From positions 17,640,791 to 17,704,790 of the forward strand of contig CM043013.1 in the NCBI GenBank assembly GCA_023678885.1: a DNA stretch of 64,000 bases, read 5' to 3'. The notes under the pieces are model-generated. The model saw only the letters and a list, made by a program, of their open reading frames with translations, was not told the origin of the DNA and did no database searches. The DNA comes from Pogostemon cablin. Its lineage: Eukaryota > Streptophyta > Magnoliopsida > Lamiales > Lamiaceae. The translations under genes were made by a program, and so were the position numbers. This document shows, in pieces, positions 22,774-35,530 of this stretch. Position 1 is the first letter of the stretch; each line of letters starts with the position of its first letter.

Positions 22774-25700
22774 ATGATCACAAGATCAAAGGGAAATCAA
22801 TCGATCATTCCTTTGAATTTGGAGATTGAAAGGACCGCACGACAAAGGAAGCGAGAGAGGCGTAAAGCTAGAAAAGAAAAAAATATGGAGAATCAACGGG
22901 GAGACAATGTTAATTATGACCAACCCCAAGATCCTTTACAAGATCAAAGGGGGGTACAAGAAGGAGTGCAAGAGAATCAAGCGGAGATAATGAGGAATGT
23001 CTTTGCTCAAAATCAAGAGTATATGCAATTGCTTGCCAATCAAGAAGCTCAAAGGATATTTCAACAACAAGAGTTGCCAAGGCCTAGAGCAATTCGGGAT
23101 TACTTCCAACCGAGAGCCGTACACAATATGGTTCCTCCGGTTCAAGCCAATGATTATGAAATCAAGACCGGATTGATCAACATGGTTAAAGCAAATCAGT
23201 TTGGGGGAGGTCCTCTTGAAGACCCGAACACTCATCTATCTACTTTCTTGGAGGTTGCAAATACCGTCAAGATGAAGGGAGTGTCGGATGATGCTATTCG
23301 AATGAGGTTGTTCTCTTTCTCTTTAAGAGACAAGGCTAAAGCATGGTACAATACAATTCCTTTGGGAAGTTGTAATACATGGGAAGATCTTGAGCAAAGG
23401 TTCCTAAACAAGTACTTTCCTCCTTCAAAGACGCTCCAATTGAAAAGCCTTATCACTCAATTTAGGCAACTTCCGGATGAAAATTTTTATGAAGCATGGG
23501 AACGCTACAAAGAGATGCTCCGAAAGTGTCCTCAACACGATTTTCATGAGAATCAACAAGTGGCTTTCTTTTACCAAGGGTTGAATCAACAAAATCGGAT
23601 GCATGTAGATGCCTCATCTGGAGGGTCTATATTTGGAGTGGATGCTATGAAAGCTATGGATATTTTTGAAGACATTGCAATGAATGCTTATCAATGGCCT
23701 TCCGAGCGAGTAATGGGAGGTTATGCATTTGGAAAGGTAGCTCAAGTGGAGAGTGTGAACAAAGTGAAGAGTGATATGTTCCAAAGTGAAGGCATGAAGG
23801 AATTTAATGAGAGCATTCAAGCTTTAACAAAGCAATTGAATTTGATTACTCAAGGAGTAAGTCAAGGGGGAAGCACAAGTGCTATTGTGAATGATGAGAG
23901 CCATGTTATGCAAAGTATAGAGGATGTTGCCTACTTAGATAGGAGAAATTACCAAGGGAATTTCCAAGGTAATTATCCTTCTAATCAAGGTAATTTTCAA
24001 AGAGGATATCAAGGACAAGCTCGGGGAAGCAATTTCAATCAATCAAGTGGAAATTATCAAGCTCCGAGGAAGCATGAGAATCTTTCTTACTCTAATCCTC
24101 AAGCCGCCGTGTCATATCCTCCGGGATTCGATCCGAGTGCTAAACCACCAAATGGAGAGGGGAAAGCATCGGTGGAAGAGACATTGCTAACATTCATGAA
24201 AAAGATGGAGGCTAGAATGGAGGAAAATGAGAAGAAATCCGACAATAGGATGAGAGCTTTTGAGTATCAAATGGGTCAAATTGCTTCTTCCGTGGGATCT
24301 CAACACCAACAAGGAAAGTTTCCATCTACCACGGTAACCAATCCTAAAGAAGATTGCAAAGCTATCACTCTTAGAAGTGGAAAAGAGTATGAGGAACCTC
24401 CTATGCCTAAAGAAGATAGTATTGTCATTGAAAGGGAAGTGGAAAGCAAGGTGGAAGAAGGGTTGGTGCAAGAAGAGATTGAAATGGAGGAAGTAAGCAA
24501 GAAAAAAGAAATTGTTGAGCAAAAGAAAGATGAAGAGAAGATAGAGAGAATTCCAAAGTGGAAAAAGGCAAAGGAGTTAAGGGAAAAGGAAGTTGAAGTT
24601 GAAAGAGATAGTTGGGGAATACCCAAGACTCAAGTACCGGTTCCTTTTCCTCAAAGGTTTTTGAAGAAGGGTTTGGATGAGAGGTTCAAAAATTTTCTTG
24701 AAATCTTCAAGAAGATTCAAATCAATATGCCTTTCGCCGATGCTTTGGATCAAATGCCTCATTATGCTCGTTTCTTGAAGGACATCATGGGAAAGAAAAG
24801 AAGTCTTGTGGACAATGAAACGGTTAATCTAACCGAAGAGTGTAGTGCCATTCTACAACGGAAACTTCCACAAAAATTGAAGGATCCGGGTAGTTTCATT
24901 ATACCATGTGAAATTGGAAAGAACAAGAAGAACAAGGCTCTTTGTGACCTCGGTGCAAACATTAATCTCATGCCTCTCTCCATATTCAAGAAGCTTGGAT
25001 TAGGTGAAGTAAAACCAACTTCCATCACACTTCAATTGGCGGATCGATCTATGACACATCCAAAAGGAGTAGTTGAAGATGTGTTGGTGAAAGTTGATAA
25101 GTTCGTCTTTCCGGTGGATTTTGTTGTTCTAGATATGGAGGAGGATGAAAATGTGCCATTGATTTTTGGGAGACCGTTTCTTGCTACCGGGAGAGCTCTT
25201 ATTGATGTGTACAAAGGAGAATTGAAGTTGAGAGTTAATGATGAGGAAGTGGTATTCTCTTTACACAAGGCCATGCAATATCCAATGAATGATGAAGAAT
25301 GTAAAAGTGTGGATGTTGTAAAGGGAAGTGTCGAGGAGAGTTGGCCTTCCATTGTAACCAAGGATCCACTTGAACTATGCTTGAGCAATTCTCTATCTCT
25401 TTCTAATATTTCTACTACTTCTCTTGATTTAAATGAAGAATTGATTAATTGCTTGCTTGATCTAGGTGATTGTAGTGAAGCTCAAGAGGTTGCAGCCGCC
25501 ATCTCAAGAGGAAATGAAAAGTTCTTAACACTTAGAGATCCATTCGAGCAAAAAGAGAAAAAGGAAAAGAAGGTGGAGTTGAAGCCTCTACCCGATCATC
25601 TTACTTATGCCTACCTTGGTGAAAATGAGACTTATCCGGTAATTGTATCATCATCTCTAACTTCTAGTCAACTTGATAAATTGCTTAATGTCCTTAAAGA

Positions 25701-26346
25701 GCATAAGTCGGCTATTGGTTGGTGTATTGATGATTTGAAGGGAATTAGTCCAACAATTTGCATGCATAAGATAAGACTTGAGGATGAAGGGAAAGCTTGT
25801 GTTCAAAACCAAAGAAGACTTAATCCTATCATGCAAGAAGTGGTAAAAAAAGAGGTTCTTAAGTGGTTAGACTCCGATATGATTTTTCCTATTAGTGATA
25901 GCCCCTATGTGAGCCCGTTGCATGTAGTATCTAAAAAAGGGGGTATGACTATAGTGAAGACCGATAAAGATGAGACCATAGCCACTAGGACGGTGACAGG
26001 ATGGCGTGTGTGTGTTGATTATAGAAAGCTTAATGAAAATACACGTAAAGATCACTTCCCCTTACCTTTCTTAGATCAAATGTTGGATAGGTTGGCCGGG
26101 TATGAGTTTTATTGCTTTCTTGATGGGTATTCCGGGTATAACCAAATTCTCATAGCACCCGAAGACCAAGAAAAGACCGCTTTCACTTGTCCTTATGGAA
26201 TATTTGCTTTTCGAAGATTGCCATTTGGACTTTGCAATGCACCGGCCACCTTTCAAAGGTGTATGATGGCAATCTTTGAAGGATTAATTGAGAATATAAT
26301 GGAAGTGTTCATGGATGACTTTTCGGTGTTTGGTTCTTCTTTTTGA
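22774..26346 (+). pseudogene. gag-pol: Gag-protease-RT (5' part of the polyprotein, frameshifted)
   Basis: The ATG at 22774 (MITRSKGNQ) is preferred to the upstream in-frame ATG at 22732, because related gags begin M-TRSK. Residues about 136-300 form the retrotransposon Gag core (FSLRDKAKAWYN; FLNKYFPPSK). About 391-445 is a G/N/Q/Y-rich stretch where other gags have a CCHC knuckle; none is present. About 540-610 is K/E-rich. The protease lies around residue 724 (CDLGANINLMP; LIFGRPFL), with LG in place of the usual SG after the aspartate. RT follows, with VCVDYRKLN (about 1076), FLDGYSGYNQ (about 1114) and the catalytic FMDD (about 1179). The frame closes at a TGA (26344-26346) right after a run of five T (26340-26344). 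The rest of RT is in the +1 frame. Confidence 0.9.
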
Positions 26347-28501
26347 TAATTGTTTGTCTAACCTTGCTATTGTTTTGAAGCGATGTCAAGACACTAATTT
26401 AGTGTTGAATTGGGAGAAGTGCCATTTCATGGTAAATGATGGCATTGTACTTGGACATCACATCTCTTCAAAGGGATTGCAAGTTGACCGAGCCAAAGTT
26501 GTTGCTATAGAGAAGCTTCCACCACCAACAAATGAGAAGGGAGTACGATCGTTCCTTGGCCATGCCGGGTTCTATCGTAGATTCATCAAGGATTTTTCTT
26601 CATTTTCTAAACCTCTATCTCATCTCCTTGAAAAAGATGTGCCATTTAAGTTTGATGATAATTGTTTAAATGCTTTTCAGGTGCTAAAGGAAGCTTTAAT
26701 TTCATCACCCATCTTGATCACCCCCGATTGGAAGGAGCCATTTATATTGATGTGTGATGCAAGTGACGTAGCTCTTGGAGTGGTTTTGGGGCAATTAAGA
26801 GAGAAAAAATTCCGAGCCATTTACTATGCAAGCAAGACATTTGATGCGGCTCAAAGGAACTACACTACTACCGAAAAAGAGTTCTTGGCGGTAGTATACG
26901 CATTTGATAAGTTTCGTCCTTATTTGGTAGGAACGAAAACTATTGTATACACCGACCATGCCGCTATCAAGTATCTCATGGCAAAGAAGGATGCAAAGCC
27001 AAGGGTGATAAGATGGGTACTACTTCTTCAAGAATTTGATATTGAAGTGAGAGATAAGAAGGGCACGGAGAATGTGATAGCCGACCATCTTTCAAGGTTA
27101 GAGTCGAGGGAGCATTGTGAAGGTACTTATGAGTTAATCAAAGAGGTTTTTCCCGATGAAGAAATCTTGGAGTGTGATTGGTATCAAATTGAGGCTTTAG
27201 TGGAGGAAGAAGGAAGTCCGTGGTATGCGGACTATGTGAATTACTTGGCTAGTGGAAGGAGGCCTTATGAGCTTAATAAGTATCAATCCAAGAAGTTCTT
27301 TCATGATGTTAAAAGTTACTTGTGGGATGATCCATTCTTGTACAAGATGTGCAATGATTCTCTTGTGCGAAGATGTGTGCCCGAGGAAGAATGGAATAGT
27401 GTGTTGGAGTTTTGCCACTCTTCACCTAGTGGAGGCCATTTTGGAGCTCAAAAGACCGCTGCAAAAGTCTTACAATCGGGGTTGTATTGGCCATTTTTGT
27501 TCAAGAGTTGTAAGAAATTTGTAGAGGGTTGTGATCGATGTCAAAGGATGGGAGGAATCTCCAAGTGGGATGAGATGCCCCTTAAGAGCTTTCAAGAAGT
27601 GGAGATATTTGATGTGTGGGGCATCGATTTCATGGGACCATTTCCTCAATCTAATGTATTCCTATACATCTTATTGGCGGTCGACTATGTATCGAAATGG
27701 GTTGAGGCCATACCTTCAAGAACAAGTGATGCTAGAGTGGTCATGGGGTTTCTAAAGAAGCATATCTTCACAAGATTTGGAGTACCTAGAGTGTTGGTAA
27801 GTGATGGGGGTAGTCACTTCATAAATAAGCTCATGGAGAACATTCTCAAGACTTATGGAGTAAAGCATCGAGTGTCTACTCCGTATCACCCTCAAACGAA
27901 TGGTCAAGCTGAAATTTCTAATCGACAAATCAAACAAGTCTTGGAGAAAACAGTGAGTGTGAGTAGAAAGGATTGGTCAAATAAACTTGATGATGCATTG
28001 TGGGCCTTTCGAACCGCATTCAAGACCACTCTTGGTATGTCTCCTTTTCAAATTGTCTATGGTAAGTCTTGCCATCTTCCGGTGGAGTTAGAGCATAAAG
28101 CTTATTGGGCCATTAAGAAGTTGAATTTTGACATGAAAGCTTCGAAGAAGGTAAGATTCTTACAATTGAATGAGCTTGAGGAATTTAGAGAAAACGCTTA
28201 TGAAAATTCAAGAATTTTTAAGGAGAAAACCAAGAGGTGGCATGATGCTCGTTTGAGGAAGAAGAGCTTTGAAAAGGGTGAGAAGGTGTTGGTATTCAAT
28301 TCTCGACTAAGACTTTTCCCGGGCAAGTTGAAGTCCAAATGGAGAGGACCTTATGTGGTAAAGGAAGTACTTGATGGGGGAGCTCTAAAGGTTATAGATG
28401 AGAACGGTGGAGAGTTCTTGGTCAATGGTCATCGTGTGAAGCACTATGTGGATCCATCACAAAGGGAGACCCTCTTTGTGGATACTTTAAGTGAAAGATG
28501 A
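26345..28501 (+). pseudogene. pol: RT end, RNase H and integrase (3' part of the polyprotein)
   Basis: The open frame continues from the break to 28501 without a stop; the ATG at 26315 is not a real start. First comes the RT thumb (LNWEKCHFMV; GHHISSKG), then RNase H (MCDASDVALG, TTTEKEFLAVVYA, VYTDHAAIKYL, ADHLSRL). Next is the integrase zinc-binding HHCC region (CHSSPSGGHFG then CDRCQ) and the DDE core, with D in GIDFMGP, D in VSDGGSHF and E in GQAEISN about 35 residues later. The C-terminal tail (FNSRLRLFPGKLKSKWRGPYVV) is the GPF/Y-type module; no chromodomain follows. Apart from the upstream frame break, the catalytic residues look intact. Confidence 0.9.
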
Positions 28502-30612
28502 GCTAAACATTCGTCTAGCTTGAAGACGTTAAACTTAGCGCTCGATGGGAGGCACCCCATCACTATCTTTATTGCTTTATTTTTGTTGCTTGTTTATTTT
28601 GGCCTTTTAGGTTGATTATGCTCATGGAGAAAAATGCACATTGAAGAAAAGAGAAATGCTTCATGGATTCAAGTTGACATGTTCCACAACTTGTTGCAAA
28701 CTTAATTCGTGACTCTTGTCTCGAGTTAAGTTTGGGGGGTGCAGTGCGTGGTGGACATAGCTTGAGTCGTGTGGATGCGGTTACTTCTCTACAAGAAGAT
28801 CATCAATGGAAACTACAAGGGTAAGTCTCACCACTTTTTGCAAACTTAAGTCTCAACTCTTGTTTCGATTTAAGTTTGGGGGGAGAGTGTGTGGTGTGAC
28901 TCACCACTTGAGTATGATTCTTGTAAAATTGGACAAATTTTAAAAAGAATTTTCTCATGAGTTTGGGTTGATTTTGGCATTATTGGTGGTGTTGAAGTGC
29001 ATGATAGTCCATATTTATAATGAAATTGTTGAAATAATGGTGTTTGTTGAGTGTTTGAGCATGAATGAGAGGTATTGGAAGCATGATGGAGCTTGGAGCT
29101 AACGCTTTCCTTACCAAATGCCTATTGAGGGAGTACTCTACACCTTATCATTTTACTACTTGAAATGAATTGAGTTTGATTTGGATTGTTGTGACTAGCA
29201 TGCTACTTCATTTGTTATGTTTATGGGAGGTTTACTTTCGTAAATTAGGATTTCCTTTTCAATAAAGGTTGGGATGAATATGTGCTTAAGTTTCTTATGG
29301 ATGATGGTATTTTGTGTTTTTGCATGTTTTGTATTTTTGTTGTGTCTTGTTTGTTGAGTCCTTATTTGTATGTTTTGTGTATTTTCATTCTTGTCTTGGG
29401 AGGTTTGGTGGTTTGTTTAGGGATGTCGTGAGTCATTTTTGAACGTGAGTGATGATATGTCGTGGTGATAAGTGATGACAAATTATGATTAAGAATCTCT
29501 ACTCTTTCAAATTGTGACATGTTTTATTTAACTTGTTCAATTTTGAGATGAATGTGGTGTAATAAGTTCCTTAAGATCCGAGCACAAGCTTGTGAGCATT
29601 TGAGCCTCAACCATGCATACATGGTATTTCTTCATGAGTGGATCGGTTGTGTTTGATAAGTTAGAACTTGCTCAAGGACTATAGGAATGAGCCCGATTAG
29701 TGGAGATTGGTGAAATGATCTAAGGCCATCCTTGTTATTATAGTCATTGCCATATATGTTCCCTACCATGAACATCATCCTTAGTTAACCATTTTGAGCC
29801 TATAAGCCTATTTCTTGTGAATTTAGCACATTACAAGCCTTAATTACCCATTCAAGCTTATATATACCTTTGTGTGGGTGATTGAGGAGATGGTAGCTAG
29901 AAAGGATTGATTGATTAGCAAAAGAAGAAAAGGGAATGGTAAACAAGCAAGAAAAAGGATGAAAAGAGTAAAATAAGAAATAGACATGCAACCTCAAAGT
30001 TAGAAAAGGAGCAAATCAATATCAAAATGCTCAAGTAAACAAAATTCAAAGAAAGGAAGCATGCATCAAAAGAAGCTCAGTCCAAGGAAAGTTAATGAAT
30101 AGTGCTTGAGATTGTAAAGATAAGAAAGAAAGAAAAGAAAGTGAAAAAGTTGAGGAAATTGGCCATCTCTTTGATTACTTACACATGATTAGTCACTCTT
30201 ATCCATATACTTCCTACCATACCAAAGAGCCTATCATTACATCCTAATTAAAGACCTTTTTGATCATTGATTGAAACTTTGGTGGTTTGTGAATATAGTC
30301 CGCGAGCAAGCTTATAGTGAGTCGAGCCAATCGATTAATGAGTGGGATTTACCCTATTTCAAAAGAGTGTTGAGAGACATTAATATCCATTGAGAGGCTT
30401 GGACTTAAAAGGAACTATATTACACTTTATTCTTTTTTGATTGAACTTGTTAATTTCTCATGTCATGATTTTAATGTTGTAGGATGACTTAGCATAGTTT
30501 GTTGTTATTATTGCTAACGATGTGTTATTGCTTATATTCGTTTAGCTTTTTCTAGGTGAAAATTTCTCCTTTTGATTTGTCATTTTCGTTGCTCGGGGAC
30601 GAGCAATACCTT
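28502..30612 (+). other. 3' untranslated part of the young Athila-type element
   Basis: About 2.1 kb between the pol stop and the PPT. Two imperfect direct copies, 144 bp apart (28697-28740 and 28841-28888), each contain a hairpin ending in a polypurine run. The rest is purine-rich (29880-30150) with no ORF resembling the Athila env-like protein. The 65-codon minus ORF at 29800-29997 has no support. Confidence 0.75.
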
Positions 30613-30624
30613 AAGTTTGGGGGG
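30613..30624 (+). promoter_or_regulatory. Polypurine tract of the young Athila-type element
   Basis: aagtttgggggg ends two bases before the 3' LTR (tgattag at 30626). It is the expected plus-strand primer site. Confidence 0.85.
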
Positions 30625-30625
30625 T

Positions 30626-32451
30626 TGATTAGAGCTATTTTCACCCAGATTTTAGTGTCTTTTTATATGTATTTTCGTATTATTTTATCCGTATTTTATA
30701 TGTTATTTGGTTGTGTTTTGTATTTTTATTGAAATGTGTGTGAATGAGCTTAAACGTAAGATTTTCACTTTTTATTGGATGCTAAACATGATAAGGAAGA
30801 TGTAGGAAAAAGCGGATCTCAATTCGGAGTTGAAACGAGGGAGAACGAGCCAAAACAGTGAAGAAATGCAGGAGCCAGCACACGAGCCGTGTAGCCAACA
30901 CGGCCCTGTAAGAGTTGGCCGTGTGGCGACATCTAGTCACTCAACACGGGCAACTTCCGGTCGTGTCCAGTCGCACGAGTCGAGTCGGGAGCACGAGCCG
31001 TGTCGCCAACACGGCCCTGTAAGAAGGTGGCCGTGTGGCGACATCAGAAGAGTCAACACGACCACACCGGTGCCCGTGTTACAACACACGACTCGTGTTG
31101 CAGCACACGAGCCGTGTTGCGTAACACGGCCCTGTAAGGCGAGGCCGTGCGGGAGCATCAGAAGACACAACACGGCCACCCCGTGGCCGTGTTACAGAGC
31201 ACGACTCGTGTTGGGTATTTTCCTGCAGAAATTTCCAGATCCTTCTAGAAGCCTCCAAAGGGGTATAAATACCCCTTTATTCAACAATTGGCAGAGAATC
31301 CGAAATCCTATCATCTACACACACCTCACACACCATTTCTTCCATTTCCCACCATCATCTTCATCCACCTTCATCCATTTTGATCCATCTTCATCATCTC
31401 CATTAATTCTCCATCAAAACTTCATCCCTTCCATTGGGTGTGAGAGATCTCAAGGAATCAAGAGCTAGAGGTGGAGATCAAGAAGAATAGAAGATTCTCT
31501 TCAAGAAATTGATAGGGAAGAATCCATTCATTTTGTATTTCTTTAGATCTTAGACTATGGGTAATTGTAATGAATCATTTAATTGTTTTGTTACTTTTAC
31601 TATGATAGGCTAATCCCTCTAGTGGGATTAGGAACATGAAGAGCATATTAGATTTATATTATCATGTGGATTAAATTGGTTTTTGATTTAATTGATGTTG
31701 ATTTCTATTCATGGAGTTTAATTGTCTTGATGTTGTGATGGCATGGTTTGTTATTCATGAATGTTTATTGGTTTAATGGATTGTTGATCAATGGATTATT
31801 TGTGGTAATTAAATGCTATCATGATCTTCATGTATGTATTGCTTGGAGTGAGACGGAAACGACCCTCTATAGTATTAGGAAGGCATTAATAGACATTGAG
31901 TTTGGGTTTGACCGAAAGGATATTTGAATTCAATGAGGGGAACCAATCCATTCGTTGGCCTTAGTACACAAAAAGGGAGAGTTTAGTCTAACTAGTACCT
32001 AGATGGAAGGGGTTAATGTTGGGCTTTGATCTTAAGTGCTTTTGGGAGTCCAAAATGGATCAACAACCTTTGTAACCCGAAAGGGAGCTTAGGATACAAT
32101 CGTGATCACCCTTAGTCTACATCAATTGAGTTGAATTCCGTTTGCATGATAATATGAATCGAGTGTGCTTGGATGTTTCTAATCCCATGTCTTTCCATAC
32201 TTGAACTTTAGCACCCATTTTCTATTCTTGTCATTCTACTTATTTGATATTGTTATTTACTTGTTACTTGTTTTAGTTGTTAATCAAATCTCAAAACCCC
32301 CGATCATCTTTACAAAAACAACAATGAACATGAGCTCACGTATTTTGCTAGTCCGAACATAACTCCTTATTGGATTGATAATTTTTCTTGGGATATACTA
32401 CTACAACGATCGAGTATTCTTGCTCGTGAGTGCTATAAAAATAGGCGAACA
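30626..32451 (+). repeat. 3' LTR of the young Athila-type element
   Basis: 1826 bp, the same length as the 5' LTR. Differences seen by eye are a/g near 20860/30688, a/g near 21018/30846 and t/c near 21118/30946. It ends ggcgaaca, followed by the target duplication gtgag. Confidence 0.95.
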
Positions 32452-32456
32452 GTGAG

Positions 32457-34017
32457 TGTAATCACGAGATCCTTATAACAAGCACAACCTATTTTAACAC
32501 ATGCAATTATATCAATTCAAGACACGAATCCATCAAACCTTTCATCCATGCAAAAATATTCATCAACCACAATACTCTTACGAGTGCAAAATCATCTAGC
32601 TCACTAGGTAAGTATTTACTCTCGCGCTCAAGTGTAAAAGATATACACTTTCAAAGGGTTAGTATATATGCTCAAAATTAATTTATATATTCACGTAACC
32701 ATAAGCTTGGCAAATGACTCAAAAATCAATTCATAATTGTTTCAACACTAGGATCACAAAGGACTTGTTCTTTGGGTTGTAATGTTGGCTCTTTGGTAAA
32801 GGTAGGAGAATATAGATAAAGTGACTAACTTTACTAGTAGAGAATTACCTTGGAGAGTTGCTTTTCATCAAACAGCATTAATACTTTTTCTCCTTCATCA
32901 TTCTCATGATCTTTTCGATACTTCTTCTTCTGCTTCACTTTGAATTAACATCTTTCTTCTTTTTCAGAATACAAAGGTACCAATTTCTGGCACTACCCTT
33001 TTAAGCTATTGAGGTACCAGTTTCAGGTACTACCCCTTAATAAGATTTAACCACAATCTTTTTACTCATCACTAGCACAATTTTCCTTTCTTATTTTCTT
33101 CAATTTCATCGATTAGCAATTCATTCACGTTAAATCTCTACTAGTAAATAGAGTATTTCAAAGTTAAAGTAAAGGTAAATAAGGCTTTTTATCATAGGCT
33201 TGCCCAAGAAAAAGCTTTTAAAGGCTCAACGGGGCTTCCAATGATATAAACTTCAAGGTAGGATAAAATTTGGCTAAATGGCCTAATTATCAATCATGGC
33301 CTAAGATCATGTCCTAGTATCTATCAATTATAAATTTCAAACAAGTCTCTAAGCCAAGTTCTAGAATACGAACATATGAACAATACTCACAAGAATAAAC
33401 TATCATGCATTGACGTATCATGATTTCATAAGGCTCAAACTCTCACATGGGTAATAGATTCCTAAGCACTCTTCAAAGCATGCAATCAACATCAACCTCT
33501 ACATAAACAATAAGTCATTACGTGCTTATCATCAATAAAATCAACATGCATAAAAAATAAGTGTACATGCATACTCAAGAAGTAATATCATACTCTTCAA
33601 ATCAATCCGATCAACAATCAAATCAAACATATCCAATGTATCCATCATCATCAATCAATATCAAATACAAACCACTCACACATTAATCTCAACAAATACT
33701 TAACCACCCACATAATTACTCAACTACTCATACATAAACTATAAGTCATTACATGCTTATCATCAATAAAATCAACATGCATAAAAAATAAGTGTACATG
33801 CATACTCAAGAAGTAATATCATACTCTCCAAATTAATCCGATCAATATCCAAATCAAACATATCCAATGTATCCATCATCATCAATCAATATCAAATACA
33901 AACTACTCACACATGAATCTCAACAAATACTCAACCACCCACACAATTACTCAACCTGTAAAGTGAAAAAGAGAAGTGAGGTGAGAAGAAACAATCAAGG
34001 ATAAAAATCTGGCGCCA
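32457..34017 (-). other. 3' untranslated part of the old Athila-type element
   Basis: Non-coding stretch of the host element between its env-like ORF and PPT. Part of it (33190-33440) recurs at the window start. It contains a two-copy tandem repeat of 231 bp (33502-33955). No ORF is supported. Confidence 0.65.
33502..33955. repeat. 231-bp tandem duplication
   Basis: The phrase tcaacatgcataaaaaataa occurs at 33541 and 33772, and the surrounding 231 bp match closely, including caatgtatccatcatcatc. It has two copies, the second ending at about 33955. Confidence 0.85.
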
Positions 34018-35530
34018 CTACTCCTTCGGAGCATCATCATCATTATTATCATTGCGCCAATCATCAAAATTCCTTTGCAAGGTATCGATCTTCCTGTCCA
34101 AAGCTTCATAATTTTCATTAAGATCTCCCAATCTCCTATCCATAGCATCATATCGGAGGTTGAGCCAGTGTAATTTGTATTCACCAATTCCAGCTGTCGA
34201 TTCGTCTCTTGCTGGTTCGCATTCAAAGTGATGAAATGCTCGTTCATCAATCTGAACTGCTCCCAATAGAAATGATCCTAGGCATGCCAGAAATCCTACT
34301 GCTGCTGTGGCGGTGGCTCAAAGTACTCATGCTGTGGCTATGGCTGCTGCAGTGGCTGCATTGGAGGAAAATCCATCTCCGGGTACTCATAAGCTGGCTG
34401 CTGTGGCTGATTCTTGTCAATGAAATCAACTAGATCTCCTACCAAAATCATATCTTCATCAATGTGGACTCCCTGTAGGTGCATCTCAGCTATAAGTCTC
34501 CAATTTCCCTCTTCCAAACAAGTCTTGGAAATTGCCCTATGCTCCGAGGTATCCATCAATAGGTTGGTGATGATCTGAATTGTAGTGAGATCAACAATCG
34601 GCAATGAAATTGAAAAAAATAGAATTCTTGCCATGGATGAACATCCAAACAGCATCCATCCGCTGAACCAACCCCATCCTCACACAGGATGATAGAATCA
34701 AATCAGTGTCCCCTAGAATCGGCCTATGCCTGCTCAAATCAACTCGATAATACTTCGCTAATGGAGTAATCAGCCCTTCAATATTGACTCTCTAGAAGAC
34801 ATGAGTAGCAAACTTGTACAGCTGCTGGAAAATGTAAGCTGCAACGTTAAAGCGGACTCCATTCAATATACACTAGAGCACATACAACTCTCCCCTCGGA
34901 ATACAACTGCCCTCAGATCGAGCAAATAACGTGTTGCTCAGGATCCAGTCCATATAGACTATCATGGGGTTACGGATAAAAGCAACCTTAGCGGTGTTTG
35001 AATTATAACTACCTCGCCTCCCCGAGATAGATCTTCAAAACTCATCGGCATTGAAATCAGCATCCTCAACTTCAGACACATTCGGACAACCAATCATCTC
35101 ATTGAACTTACTGGCATACATCAGCTGTAACCGTCCACCAATCTACATCCACAAACCATAGGGAAGATAATGATCTCCACGATTGACTCTCACGAGCATA
35201 AAACCTCAGCAGTAATGTGGAAATACGTCTCCCTCTTCATCTCCATGAACCTAGTGATACCTACTTGATTAAACATCCAACGAATATCGTTGATGATGTT
35301 CATCTCCACCATCGCTTGATCATCTTGATAATTTTGTCATTGTTATCTTATCCGAAATAGTTGCCCACAACTCCTTTTTCTCCTCCCAATCATCGATCTC
35401 TATACCAAAATTGGAAGGTCTCCTCTTATCAGACTTTAATCTCTTGGCAACATCACCTTTCTTAGGAGACTTAGTCTCCTTCCTCTTAGAAGATGAAGCA
35501 ATCTCTTTATTTACAAAGGCTATACTTCAA
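34018..35530 (-). pseudogene. Athila env-like ORF (plant transposon protein), decayed
   Basis: Read on the minus strand, the 5' part (from about 35530) is basic, with K/S/R-rich SSKRKE and KGDVAKRLKS. A middle part (35000-34700) reads KVAFIRNPMIVYMDWILSN then LFARSEGSC and RGELYVL, followed by LITPLAKYYRVDLSRHR. That order resembles the conserved ORF between pol and the 3' LTR of Athila elements, often called env-like or putative plant transposon protein. The 3' part (34266-34018) is coiled-coil-like (RLGDLNENYEALDRKIDTL) and ends acidic. Stops and frameshifts break it. I saw no convincing signal peptide or transmembrane helix, so an envelope function is not claimed. Confidence 0.65.

Larger units (their letters stand above)
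20798..32451 (+). mobile_element. Young Athila/Calypso-type Ty3/gypsy element
   Basis: A full-length 11,654-bp element bounded by 5-bp duplications gtgag (20793-20797 and 32452-32456). Its order is LTR, PBS, gag-PR-RT / RT-RNaseH-INT, a long 3' untranslated part, PPT, LTR. The two LTRs have the same length (1826 bp) and only about three differences were seen by eye, so the insertion is recent. A typical Athila env-like ORF is absent from the 2.1 kb after pol. A single frameshift in RT breaks the polyprotein. It sits about 60 bp inside the 3' end of the older minus-strand Athila-type element. Confidence 0.95.

Noticed and set aside
26335..26348. Programmed +1 frameshift in RT
   Set aside because: Known gypsy/Ty3 frameshifts lie between gag and pol, not within RT. 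A one-base slip in a T run is the simpler reading.
22936..28000. Minus-strand ORFs of 60-118 codons opposite gag-pol
   Set aside because: They are shadows of the plus-strand polyprotein without recognisable motifs.
33951..35530. True retroviral envelope
   Set aside because: The ORF is positioned like env, but no signal peptide, fusion peptide or membrane helix was seen. Only the label env-like is used.
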